The position numbers and the translations under genes are program-made. Of a DNA stretch of 64,000 bases, positions 12,280 through 23,162 are shown one piece after another. Where the stretch lies: the NCBI RefSeq assembly GCF_029168945.1, contig NC_083608.1:23020136-23084135 (forward strand). Direction: 5' to 3'. Source of the stretch: Cannabis sativa. Its lineage: Eukaryota; Streptophyta; Magnoliopsida; Rosales; Cannabaceae. The notes under the pieces were generated by a model. The model did not search any database. It saw only the letters and a program-made list of their open reading frames with translations, and was not told where the DNA came from. How positions within the stretch are numbered: position 1 is the first letter of the stretch; each line of letters starts with the position of its first letter.

Positions 12280-13390
12280 ATGAAACCACGGGAAAAAAGT
12301 TTTTCTATGCAAAACATTGTGGTTACCATTAGGATTTTCTTGTCTGATCTTCTCCAAATGTTCACTGTTAAATGTGACAATATCAATGTGTGATAGAGAA
12401 AAAGAAAAAAGAAAAACTTAATATTTAAGATAGATTATCATTGAGAGGTAACAAACTTACTCTAAATAAGCTTGTAAGTTTTGAGAATTTTGAAGTATGT
12501 ACCGCTCGGTTTTTTCACGAATGTAATGATCAAGAGGCTTTATAATTCCCTTAGTCAAGAGATGACATTGCGAATTGAAAATTGTAAGAGTGCGAGAGTC
12601 AACAGGTGCATCTTCATTTTGATCAAGACGACTAAATTTTGTTTCACACCCTTTAAAGTACATTAAACAAAATGTTACCGCCTCAACTGCGACATAAAAT
12701 TTGGCGATGGACACTTTAGGACGTGCCTTGTTTTCCATATAATCTTCAACTTTATACATGTATCTATTAAAAGGATACATCCAACTCATAAATATCGAGC
12801 CACCCAGGATAGCTTCTTCAGGCAAATGTAAAACCAAATGTATCATTATGTCAAAAAAGGCAGGAGAAAAAATCAATTCCACCTTGCACAATATCAGAAT
12901 TAGATCCTTTTGAGCATCATCCATATCTTTTACCTTTAAAGTTCTTGAACATAATTGTCTGATAAAATTACATAGCTGAGTAATAGTAGTTGTAGTATCA
13001 CTTGGTAGAAATTTATGAACATCGACAGAATGAACTCTCTGCATGATGACATGACAATCATGAAATTTAACCTAAGAATATTAGACTTATCTGTAGAAAC
13101 TTTGCTCTTTAAATTTGAACAAAAGCCATCGAAAAACTTGATTCCTTCAACAAATTGACAAAATAGCTGTCTTTTTTTAATCAAAACATAAGGAGCATGC
13201 AGTTTCATCAACCTATCGTTCCCATCTTCATAAATCCACAACAATTCCTTGACACCCATCTTTTTAATTCATGTCTTCCATTGATGGTGTCCTTAGATTT
13301 ATCATTATCTAAGATGGTGCCAAGGAGACTATCATACACATTCTTCTCAACATGCATGATATTTATATTGTGCTTTCAAATATTTGTGCT
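12280..13390 (-). pseudogene. CACTA (En/Spm) transposase remnant
   Basis: Minus-strand reading gives conserved blocks of the plant CACTA TNP2-type transposase: HVEKNVYDSLLGT near 13310-13360, then FIRQLCSRTLKVKD, LILCKVELIFSPAFFDIM and HLVLHLPEEAILGGSIFM within 12457-13044 (DUF4218-type region), and a further piece HLEKIRQENPNGN near 12340. Frames shift around 13040 and again before 12440, so it is not functional. The upstream catalytic DDE part is absent. 12087-12279 holds nothing recognisable. Confidence 0.75.
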
Positions 13391-14428
13391 CTATTTACCG
13401 ATATTTTTAGAAACTAAATATTTAAGAACTAATGAAATTATAAATTGCAGAAATGAAGAGATGATGATGTTTTTACGTAGTTCAGGTGTTAAAAAACCTT
13501 AGACCATGAGTCAGTCTATTCGTCTCTTAGGACGAGTTTGATGTATTTACAATATTTGAGCAAAAAACCCTAACTCTTTACCCTAAGTTTCCCTTGAAGA
13601 AGAATAAGACCTAGAGTAATCTTGGAAAAGTTTTGCTATGTAAATTGTGATGGTATTTGTAGGCTAAGTGTCGGGTATGGACAGACCCATGACCTGCCTA
13701 AAGCCTCTACTAAAATCCCAATATTGGGGTAATTTACATGCAATATTAGAGCTAACCGAATGATCCCATGGGAGACATTATGCCCCTGCGTGCTACAGAT
13801 GGATAATGGGGACCATTTTGTACCACATGGACAAATGTCACATAAAGGTTCAACCTTTAAATGTAGAGGTCATGTGTCGCTCAAAGCTTGCTCCTTTACA
13901 AGTGGGGGTCTGTACTACCCGCCTGGCAAAAAGGTGGTGGTGGTACGCATACTACCATGCTCGAATGTAGAAGACAAGATTTGATCTTCGTTATAAAAGC
14001 ATAATTGTTACTTTGGTGACTTGGCATGCATAAAAGGTCGATGTCCGCGACACTTCATGATGGTCAATATCCGTTTTAGACCTTTCAAATACCTATCCAA
14101 ATATCCTAAGCAAGCTTCCCTACTAGACCCTCCCGAATCCAGGAGAAGTATTTTGCCTTCCGCGTTTGAGAGGTCAAGGCGGGTATGAGTAGGCTTTTGT
14201 GCGTCCTTCCATCCTGAATAATTTCTAGTTCCAGGAAGCCTTTCCATGATAGAGTAGCATCAAAGGACTTCGATTAAGGAAGGGTTAAATTATCCCTCCT
14301 CATTAAGTGCCACGTGTCATACTTTGCAGAAACGAGGATAACATTTATCCCCAAGCTTCTGGGATGAAATGCGGTCTTAGAGCTTGCAGTGTTCCTCCGC
14401 TTCTTAGTGACAAGTCCTTGACATGTGG
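13391..14428. other. unassigned intergenic sequence
   Basis: About 1 kb with somewhat higher GC than its neighbours. Short open frames on both strands (for example 13760-13984 and 14008-14247) match no family I recognise. It may be part of a degraded LTR retroelement, but no terminal or protein signature was seen. Confidence 0.3.
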
Positions 14429-15960
14429 TGTAACACCCTACTAGATTAGGCGTCTTACTATGTTTTCTAAATATTGTGCATGCCTTTACTAATCAAAAGG
14501 TTTATTGTAAAATGTGGATAATTAAAAATTTCTTGAATAATTTAGCTTTAATAAATAAACATAATAATTTACATAATTTGGGATCCATTTATTTAAAAGT
14601 TACATAAGTTTACAAAAAATTTATACTACAAAAGTTATCGTTTAGCGACTATCAAAAGTGAGCCTAAACTATCTCGAAGATCCTGAACACTCTAGATCTA
14701 ACCGTCATGATATGTACAATCTTCATCCTTAGCTTTAGACTCACACTGATTCAGTTATAGCTCTTACCTGCACATACACGTAACAATTGTGAGTCGACAG
14801 ATTCAGTAAGAAAAATATAATCATAAACATAAACATATATCTAGATCGTAACCAGGTGCCCATACACCTAGTTACATTCTGATAACTGGATCAGGAACGT
14901 TCTCAACAAAGTATGACTTACCGAAAATCTAACCTATACTTAGTACTCTAGTCGTACCGATGTGGTAGCAGTTAATTCATACTATCTGGAGGCATAGCAT
15001 ATATATGTTGGCATCTTCGTGCGGCTCTATGTACACCTCACTGATTTTCTGATATGCCAATCTGATGGCCACCAATTTTCCTAACATATATTTGTTGGTA
15101 CCTCGGTGCAACTCTATGTACACCTTACTGGCACCGTGATATGTTATTCTGATGGCAATTAACATGCACACTAAACATGTATACATATATGCAAATCATT
15201 CTACTAATCTTACCTTGATTATGAATGCAAGTGTGTCGATCGATCAGAATAGAAAATTACGCGTTGAATGACGGCCCTATGTCACAATGTAAAATTGATA
15301 AGTGTTTACTCTAGAACACTTCTCTAATGCCCAAAAAGAACCTAGGATTTTTCTACTAAACTATGTTGTGAAGACACCCTAAAATAAATTACATAACTTG
15401 GCTCTAATTATATACCATATTGTAAAGCTCGTCATAAGCTTTAAAAAGGTACATAGAACATCTAAAACGGACACCCAAGTGAAAAGTTATGGCTAAATAT
15501 GAAAATTAGCCTTTCCCGATACTGTCAAGCTGGAATTCTGGTTGGTATCGCCCTGAACCAACCAGAATTCTTGTTGTCTGGGTAGAATTCACACAAAAAT
15601 TCTCAATCTTAAAGTCCCCAAATCCTACTTAAATCATCCCCAATCACAACCAAACTTTCTCGAACACCGTCATATAACAAACTAAACATGTTCCACAGCT
15701 CAAACACAACAGTTACACCAAGAATTAAAAAGTTCCATTGTTGAGAAAGCTTTGAGTTCTTGACTCAAACTTGCTCAACCACCCAACTAGCCCTCAAATT
15801 CAACTCAAGCAAGCTCCAAACAACTTAAAACATCAAAATTCAGTTGCAAAAAATAACCCAGAAACTCTAGGTTTTGAACAGAACCCATTCCCAATTAAAA
15901 CATACATGAGCCTAAAATAAAGCTTTAAAACCAAAGGAGAAGAGTAAAAGAATTTACCTT
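14429..15960 (-). mobile_element. Ty3/gypsy LTR, distal part (split by EPRV)
   Basis: Read on the minus strand this is the 3' part of a chromovirus-type LTR ending in ...TTACA at 14429. It is homologous over its length to the plus-strand LTR 26229-28348. The proximal part of the same LTR resumes at about 22048-22688, after the pararetroviral block. Together they total about 2.17 kb, against 2.12 kb for the other LTR. It includes two diverged tandem units of about 100 bp (14990-15180) and a 14-bp-stem hairpin (15533-15570). Confidence 0.8.
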
Positions 15961-15962
15961 AA

Positions 15963-15970
15963 TGATACCA
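15963..15970 (-). other. remnant of tRNA-Met primer site at EPRV edge
   Basis: On the minus strand the viral leader ends with TGGTATCA, the first eight bases of the initiator-methionine tRNA binding site used by Caulimoviridae, and then passes into gypsy LTR sequence. An end at the primer site fits integration of viral DNA opened at the minus-strand discontinuity. Eight bases is short, so this is suggestive only. Confidence 0.45.
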
Positions 15971-15990
15971 TGGTTGTGATAAGATATTAA

Positions 15991-16121
15991 AATTGGTGAA
16001 GGTTTGAAGAGATATAACGTTGATCTATATAGTCAGAATCAAACTCAAGATTTTCCAATTGGTGAAGGTTTGAAGAGATATAACGCTGATCTATATAGTC
16101 AGAATCAAACTCAAGATTTTC
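15991..16121 (-). repeat. 66-bp tandem duplication in EPRV leader
   Basis: Units 15991-16056 and 16057-16121 are nearly identical, with one clear internal substitution near 16020/16086 and a change at the last base. They lie between the viral TATA box and the primer site, that is, in the pregenomic RNA leader. Confidence 0.85.
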
Positions 16122-16352
16122 ATTAACGCTGGCCGTTCCTCTTAGCCTCTGAAGGATATGATCTTGAGATTGACACCTACTATAAAGACTTTGCTATTAT
16201 ATATCTTCTGGGTGATAGTCTTGGAGCTACTGATAATATTCTTATAATCTACCCTAGAAGAGAAATAGCCCAGAGAGGAGATTTAGAAAGACATATTTAG
16301 AAAGATAGATAAGATTTTTATTATTTTCAAACTTGATACCCTTAACAGAAAT

Positions 16353-17406
16353 GAGAGGCCATATATATAGGCCCTCAACACACAAACTGAAATTATTACA
16401 GACAGAAAACGATAAAGACTCGAGTTACATCTTTCCCTAGGTAGAGAATCTCTGGTATTCCAGACTCTTTTTAATTATTAACTTGAAACAGACGAAATTT
16501 TTCAGATGTCCAGAGGAATCTCTGTTGTCTGATTGATTCTTTGTCGCTGGTTGTCATTTTGCTATAAGAGGGAATCTCTTTCGGTCTTGTGAGTAGTCAC
16601 TAGTCAAGGCACACTAAACAATGGACTGACCTTTTCAGGAGTCACATGTCCTACTTCATTATTGACATAAAACAAACACGTCACAAACACAGGTGGGTAT
16701 CTTTGCAGTGGTTCAGGAGTTTTACCAACTTTTGTTAATGGGCTCATGTGAGGGACTGAGATTCATGTAGTCTTCAGTGTCACTATCGTCCTCTTGCCAC
16801 GCTGATGAAGTATTTGCTCTTTTGTTGCCACTTGTTGATGCAATGGGCTCGTTGTTGACAGGTGGAGAAATAGACAGTCCCCTACATATTTCTTCATCAA
16901 GGTCATTGAGTGAGAATGGACAGTTACAAGTAGTGTCTAGGAATTACGAATCTTGGAAGATTGGATCATTCCAGTCAACCTCGTTTTCTTCAGCATAGTG
17001 TTTTTTATAATGATTCATATCTTCTTCTAGTCATTGGAGATACTCTGGTGGATAGTATTCCCATGGTGCGTCCTCTTCAGGTTTTGGCCAGATGGCGTCT
17101 AGAATTACCATGTTAATGGCAAATAGGTATTTTTCCAATTGTCTTGCTTCTGAGCTACCTATCACGACAAGTGGGTGTTCGCTTGACTTGTGTATTTTGA
17201 CACTTGCTGTAAATGACATATCTGGATTGACATGTAGCCTGAGTAGCAAAATTGTGAAGCAGCGCAATGGGTTTGCCATGTTTTCAGTGGCTGGGCAATT
17301 GAGTCCCACGGGTCTTTTGTTACGCACCTTTTCCCACTCTTGTGTAAGGAGTGTGTCCCATTCGGGCAATGTTTTGAACCATTGCAACATAGCCATTGGA
17401 TGTTGG
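16353..17406 (-). repeat. left arm of EPRV inverted repeat
   Basis: This 1.05 kb is the reverse complement of 20949-22004 at roughly 98% identity, judged from the few differences seen. It covers the last third of the viral C-terminal coding region and the promoter. The spacer between the arms is about 3.5 kb. Confidence 0.85.
16361..16369 (-). promoter_or_regulatory. viral TATA box, minus-strand copy
   Basis: The minus strand reads GGCCTATATATATGGCC downstream of the viral coding end, the place of the pregenomic RNA promoter in Caulimoviridae. The leader follows with its tandem repeats and the primer-site remnant. The same box occurs in the inverted copy at 21986-21995. Confidence 0.55.
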
Positions 17407-19900
17407 TAGGCCGGCCTGAGGTCAGTGCGTTGAATATAGCTACGAACTGATGTCCGGAGCCCTATCGTGTGGATCTCAACCGCAATAGTGTATGAACTTG
17501 CCAAGTACCAATACAGATCAGTAATCTTTTTCGGCATGAATATGTTATTTTTCATGTGTAACAGCTTGGCAAAAGGGTAGTCTGGGTCGAAGCCAAATTC
17601 TTCGGATATGATCTTTCCATAACCCCTGACGAGAGTGGAATGAACTTCCAGGGCTCTTTGAATTGCTTTAACCCTAGGGTTTTTGCTTTTGACAATTGTT
17701 TTAGCATCACTGGGAAATGTAGGGATGATAAGCGATAAGTTGGCCATGTAGATTAATGGGATTGGATTTTTTGTGTGTGAATTGATCATATTTATAATAG
17801 GTTTGCCTGGTCGAGAGAGAAAATCAGAGATCACATTTGTTTTTCCTTTGATGTGTTTGATTTCAAACGTGTAGCGTGAGAACCACGTGGCTAACCTTAG
17901 CAGTTGAGCATTGACTGCCTTGTTCTGTTTGAACGTGAGCATCCCTTGAAATCCGGCAAAGTCTGTTTCTACTACGAAATTGTGTTCGATGAGGTGGAAC
18001 TCGAACTTTGTGATGGCCATTTTTACTGCTATTATTTCTTAAAGTGTGGAATGGTAGTGCAGTTGAGAATCTTTGAAGGCCCCGCTCTTGTAATCGCACA
18101 CCTTGCGTTTGCCACGATCATCCTCTTCCAGTAGAACTGCTCCCCAATGTTTGTCGCTTGCGTCTGTTTGCAAGATTCTTTTTCCGTCAGAGGGAATCTG
18201 AAGTGGGGGTAGGCCTTGCATTATCTCTTTCAGTTTTTTGATGGCATCTGTCTGTTCTTTTCCCCAAGGCGAAGATCCTTTTTTGAGCAAATTTGATAAT
18301 GGGCTTATGATTTTGGACAAGTGGGGTACAAAATCTCTCAGGTAATTTACGATTCCAAGAAATTGTTGGGTCTGGGTTTTTGTGAGGTTTTCATTTGGGA
18401 ATTTTAACAGCTCTTGAGCTATGTGTGCTTGGGCCTCATATTTTCCATTGTGAAGCTTCATCCCAAGGATTTCAATGTTTGGTTGACCAATAACCATCTT
18501 TTTCTTAGAAAGCATGATACCATATTTTTCTGCGATATCTGCAAATTGGGCCAGTAGGATTGCATGGGCCTTGTCTTCGGGTGAGAACAACAGTATGTCG
18601 TCGATGTAGATTAGGGCTTGGTTTATGATTGGATTGTAGATTTTAGTCATGGCCTTTTGGAAAAGGGATGGCGCAGTTTTGAGACCAAAGGGCATTACTG
18701 TCCATTGAAAATGATGATTTGGGATGCAAAATGTCGTCTTGGATCTATCTTCTTTTTTGATGCCTAGTTGCCAAAATCCCGCCTTTAGGTCAAATTTGGA
18801 AAATATCTTCGCTTTAGAGATGCTAGAGAACAAGGAATTTCTGTTTGGGAGAGGAAATTTATCATCTGCCAAAAAATGGTTCAATGGTTGGTAATTGATT
18901 ACCAGCCTTTGTTTTCCTCTAGTTTGCTCTGCCCTGTTGTTGACGTAAAAGGCATGGCACGCCCATGGCGAGTCAGTGTCTTCGATTAGTCCTTGTGATT
19001 GCAATTGCTTGCATTCTTCACTTGCCATTTTCTGATGTTCAGGATTCATTCCGGGGTGGCTTGCTTTTGTCGGATTGACATCTTCGTTTTGTTTGAATGG
19101 GAGAGCGATGTAGAATTCTTCATTTTTCCATAATGGGTGATTGCATTTTGTTGAGAATTCTGAGTGAGAGTTTGCACATGATTTTTGAATTAGCCTTTCT
19201 TTGATTGGTGAGAATACATCTGGTGCCAGGTGAAAATAATTCGAGATTTGTTCCCATTGGGTGAAGAAATTCTTGTAGGCCAATCCTTGTGGGAGTATTC
19301 GAAGTCCTTTCTTTTTCGTGTAAAGGTCGAATCCCACTATGAGATCCTTTCCTGGAAGTTTTGATCCAATGACCCTGTGGACAACGGAACATCCGGGGAA
19401 GAATTGTAGCTTTATTGGTTTGCTGATTAGTTCTGTGCGGAGGACTTGATTATTTGCGACATGGAAGTATTGTTTCTTTTTCTTCCATAGTTCGGGGGGT
19501 AGGATGTCCGGATTTATAATTGTGTATGATGCTCCCGTATCAAAAAATGCAGCTACTTTTATTGGCCGTGAGTATTTTGTTGGGATGACATGCATTTTTG
19601 CAATTGGGATGGGTTGGCCAGCGGGGAACGCATGCATGTTGAAGAGTCCTCCGTATCTGTCATCATCGGAATCAGAACTCAGTTGTAATGCGCACAAAGT
19701 ATTTGGGGAGATTTCATCGTCAACGAAGAAGATGGACTCTACGTCATTATTAGAGAGTGACACGCCAGTGGCGTCTTCTATGTGCGTTATCATCTTGGCA
19801 GTTTTGCCTTTCGGACATTCTTTTACAAAGTGGCCCTTTTTTCCACATGAGAAACATCGGTTTGATGTTTTTCTTGGATTTTTCTTTTTCAGAAGGAATT
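16722..19900 (-). pseudogene. EPRV polyprotein: zinc knuckle, PR, RT, RNase H, C-terminal region
   Basis: The frame opens upstream of 19850 with a CCHC knuckle CFSCGKKGHFVKEC (about 19815-19860), then the aspartic protease motif FFDTGAS (19530-19549). Reverse transcriptase follows with FSKFDLKAGFWQ, MPFGLKTAPSLFQ and catalytic YIDD at 18597-18608, then RNase H (QTDASDKHWGA). The C-terminal region of over 300 residues after RNase H is rich in W, P and charged residues, and I do not recognise it. Lesions: a TAA at 18039-18041 splits RNase H and a TGA at 17031-17033 cuts the C-terminal region. Coding resumes in the same frame after each. The product would be the viral replicase; here it is inactive. 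Confidence 0.8.
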
Positions 19901-19919
19901 TCCATGGAGTTTTCCTCCT

Positions 19920-20900
19920 TCAGGATCTGTACTTGAAGCTTTTCTTCTTTTCATCCTTCTGTTTTGAGCACGAGCATGTGTCTTTGGTAGAACATTTGAT
20001 TGTTAGACCCTTTTGATTGCATGCTCTGTCGAGTTGTTTTCTTTGCTTCATGTACTCTTGTAAGAATTTGTTTTGAGAGCACATTTTGTCTAGGGCTCTC
20101 ATCACCATTTGGAATAATTCTCCAAAAGTTGTGTTATGCAGCGTCCTGTTGTTTGCAGAAAGGAGTCGAAATGTTTCTTCTCCGAGTGGTTCTGGGATAG
20201 ACGCCAAGAATGCTTGTTTGAGGTTTGGGTCGTCCACTCCACCGATTAAGTAAAAGCGCTTAGTCATTCTCTAGAAGTGTAATTCTAAATCTTCTTTTTT
20301 CATTGAACAACACTTCATTTTAAAAAATTCGGCTCTGAAACGTTCGACCACTTGGGAGTCTTGACCACAGAATTCGACGTACAAGTGGTTTAGTGCTGCT
20401 CCAATGGAATCTGCTTGTGAAAATTTGAAGCTGTCTATATTCTCCAAGGCTTTGCCACCAATCTTGTAAGATCCCAGTGAATCTTGATACCAATTGTAGC
20501 AATATATCTCGTATCTCTGCCCTTGGTTTTTGTGCTTCTAGAAGGGTCCATCCTCTGAATTCTTGAAAGCGAGATCTCCATTGATTTGGGGAAGATCATC
20601 AAGCATGAACGTGTTGGGCTTTCCACTAAATTGATGTTTAGTGGATTTATGCTGCTCTTCTGAAGACACTTCTTCTTCTATTATTGGTTCTGTAGGGTCA
20701 AAATTTTGTTCTCGTTCAACTCCCGAGGCTGCAGTCATATGGTTGGTAGTCATGAACTGCGCGGAATTGCTTCCTCATCACTGCTACTTTGGTCATCGTT
20801 TTCCCGGTCATCGGATTGGCTGGGTGATGATGATATCTCGTCGTCGTCTGAGCTTTCATCATCACTGCTTATTTCCTCATTGAGGTTGATCTGTGGAAGA
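19920..20900 (-). pseudogene. EPRV coat-protein region, frame-broken
   Basis: Minus-strand frames give an acidic, serine-rich N-terminal stretch (about 20760-20900, runs of SSDDE and SDDRE), a second acidic part (20538-20753), then after frame changes a core (19920-20267) that ends in a lysine-rich tail before the CCHC knuckle. Acidic N-terminus, core, basic tail and knuckle is the coat-protein plan of Caulimoviridae. It ends in a TGA at about 19920 directly before the knuckle frame. Several breaks between 20270 and 20540 make it non-functional. Confidence 0.65.
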
Positions 20901-20948
20901 TTATTCAGACAATGCTAATGAATGATGTCGGTGATGTCGTTTCTATTC

Positions 20949-22004
20949 CCAACATCTAATGGCTATGTTGCAATGGTTCAAAACATTGCCCGAATGGGAC
21001 ACACTCCTTACACAAGAGTGGGAAAAGGTGCGTAACAAAAGACCCGTGGGACTCAATTGCCCAGCCACTGAAAACATGGCAAACCCATTGCGTTGCTTCA
21101 CAATTTTGCTACTCAGGCTACATGTCAATCCAGATATGTCATTTACAGCAAGTGTCAAAATACACAAGTCAAGCGAACACCCACTCGTCGTGATAGGTAG
21201 CTCAGAAGCAAGACAATTGGAAAAATACCAATTTGCCATTAACATGGTAATTTTAGACGTCATCTGGCCAAAACCTGAAGAGGACGCACCATGGGAATAC
21301 TATCCACCAGAGTATCTCCAACGACTAGAAGAAGATATGAATCATTATAAAAAAACACTATGCTGAAGAAAACGAGGTTGACTGGAATGATCCAATCTTC
21401 CAAGATACGCAATTCCCAAACACTGCTTGTAACTGTCCATTCTCACTCAATGACCTTGATGAAGAAATATGTAGGGGACTGTCTATTTCTCCACCTGTCA
21501 ACAACGAGCCCATTGCATCAACAAGTGGCAACAAAAGAGCAAATACTTCATCAGCGTGGCAAGAGGACGATAGTGACACTGAAGACTACATGAATCTCAG
21601 TCCCTCACATGAGCCCATTAACAAAAGTTGGTAAATCTCCTGAACCACTGCAAAGATACCCACCTGTGTTTGTGACGTGTTTGTTTTATGTCAATAATGA
21701 AGTAGGACATGTGACTCCTGAAAAGGTCAGTCCATTGTTTAGTGTGCCTTGACCAGTCACTACTCACAAGACCGAAAGAGATTCCCTCTTGTAGCAAAAT
21801 GACAACCAGCGACAAAGAATCAATCAGACAACAGAGATTCCTCTGGACATCTGAAAAATTTCGTCTGTTTGTAGTTAATAAAAAAAAAGAGTCTGGAATA
21901 CCAGAGATTCCCTACCTAGGGAAAGATGTAACTCAAGTCTTTATCGTTTTCTATCTGTAATAATTTCAGTTTGTGTGTTGAGGGCCTATATATATGGCCT
22001 CTCA
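20949..22004 (+). pseudogene. inverted second copy of the EPRV 3' end
   Basis: On the plus strand this repeats the end of the viral C-terminal coding region (20959 onward) and the promoter. It lacks the stop found in the left copy near 17031. It has a seven-A tract at 21349-21355 where the left copy has six, which shifts the frame. The other frame then runs to a TAA at 21632-21634. After the TATA box (21986-21995) similarity to the left arm stops at 22004. Confidence 0.8.
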
Positions 22005-22047
22005 AAAATACATAAATATATAAATATTGGTTTTTGTGCTTCTAGAA

Positions 22048-22688
22048 AACACACAAAAAATTGATGAAGAAGCAATGTTTCCTTCTGTTCTTTCTTGGCC
22101 GAAATGAGGGTTCAAAGAAAGAGAGGAACTTTTGTTTTTTTTTTTTGGATTTTCAATTAACTTAGAAAATGAATAATAATAATAAAAATAATAAATGATT
22201 TTGATAAATTAAAACTTAATATAATTCAGCCTAAAACCACCTAGAAAGCCCTAGGATACAACTAAAAGACAAAGTCTTAACATATGGCAAAATTATAATT
22301 TTGCCCATTACTTAAAGCTTAAGAAATCTAATAGCTTAGGGGTAAAGTTGTCCAATACCATAACCCCGCCTAATACCGATATTTTAAATTTCTAACTAAA
22401 TCATCCTGCTATTTCTATAATACTAAACCATATCTAAGTGACTATATAGGTCATCCATCGCATTTTCTATCGTCCCCAAACAAAATTTATGAAAATTGCA
22501 TATTTCATATTTAGCATAAATAATACTCTTAGAGTTTAATAAAATCTTTAAAATCAAAAAATTATAACTCTAACATTTATTTTCTAAAAGTGGGACCCAT
22601 AACATAAATATTCGAATAAAACTATATAATAAAGACAATTAATACCAATTACCCTACTAATTCATATTGTAATCATGCGGTCATTACA
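22048..22688 (-). mobile_element. Ty3/gypsy LTR, proximal part
   Basis: The minus strand begins TGTAATGACCGCATG at 22688 and matches the start of the plus-strand LTR at 26229. It continues to about 22048, where EPRV-derived and filler sequence begins. With 14429-15960 it reconstitutes one LTR by position. Confidence 0.8.
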
Positions 22689-22920
22689 ATTATCTCTCCA
22701 TTAAAATGATTTCGTCCTCAAAATCTACCTTAAATAACTCTTGATATTGAGCCCTCATACCAGACTCTAACTCCTAGGTGGCTTCCTCCACCTTATTGTT
22801 CTTCTAGAGTACCTTTTATTGTCTCCTTTGAAAAACAAGTACCTTGACCATAACCTTCTCTATAGTCTTACTAGCCTGCTTAATTGACCTCGGATCTAGA
22901 TATTTCCTATTCTGAGCTTC
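22689..22920 (-). pseudogene. gypsy polyprotein C-terminal tail (minus strand)
   Basis: The minus strand matches the end of the integrase and chromodomain region found at 26090-26228 on the plus strand, including the stretch around EEATWELES, and leads through a purine-rich tract (AATGGAGAGATAAT) into the LTR at 22688. It is only a short piece. 22920-23160 holds no recognised domain. Confidence 0.65.
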
Positions 22921-23162
22921 AAAACAAGAATGACACTTTATACTTTTTAGCATCATATAGAGAACCATCCATATCACACTTTGATAATTGTTTGTAGTAC
23001 GAAAACTTAATCAAAAAAGATATTTGTTCCATAAGTTCTTGTATCACATAAGCTTGTAATATGAGTGTTGAACTAGTGGAATTAGATTTAACAAAGTTTA
23101 ATATTATACTTGGAATGTATTTTCTGTCCAAGTATTCAGCCAGCATTGACTCCAAGTGAAAA

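Larger units (their letters stand above)
15961..22047. mobile_element. endogenous pararetrovirus (Caulimoviridae), rearranged
   Basis: A 6.1 kb block inserted in a gypsy LTR. The minus-strand part (15961-20940) runs in viral order coat protein, zinc knuckle, aspartic protease, reverse transcriptase, RNase H, C-terminal region, promoter, leader. At 20949 the polarity flips, and about 1.06 kb of the viral 3' end is repeated on the plus strand. There is no integrase and there are no LTRs. The RT type (YIDDILLFS) and the promoter and leader placement fit a plant pararetrovirus and not gypsy. No movement-protein region was recognised. All frames are broken, so this is a defective fossil. Genus is not assigned. 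Confidence 0.85.

Noticed and set aside
18039..19793. Ty3/gypsy polyprotein
   Set aside because: There is no integrase and there are no LTRs of its own; the RT type, coat-protein-like upstream region, promoter and primer-site order fit Caulimoviridae.
22919..23155. Possible coding frame between the two gypsy halves
   Set aside because: The translated sequence matches no retroelement domain, and the stretch lies at a rearrangement junction.
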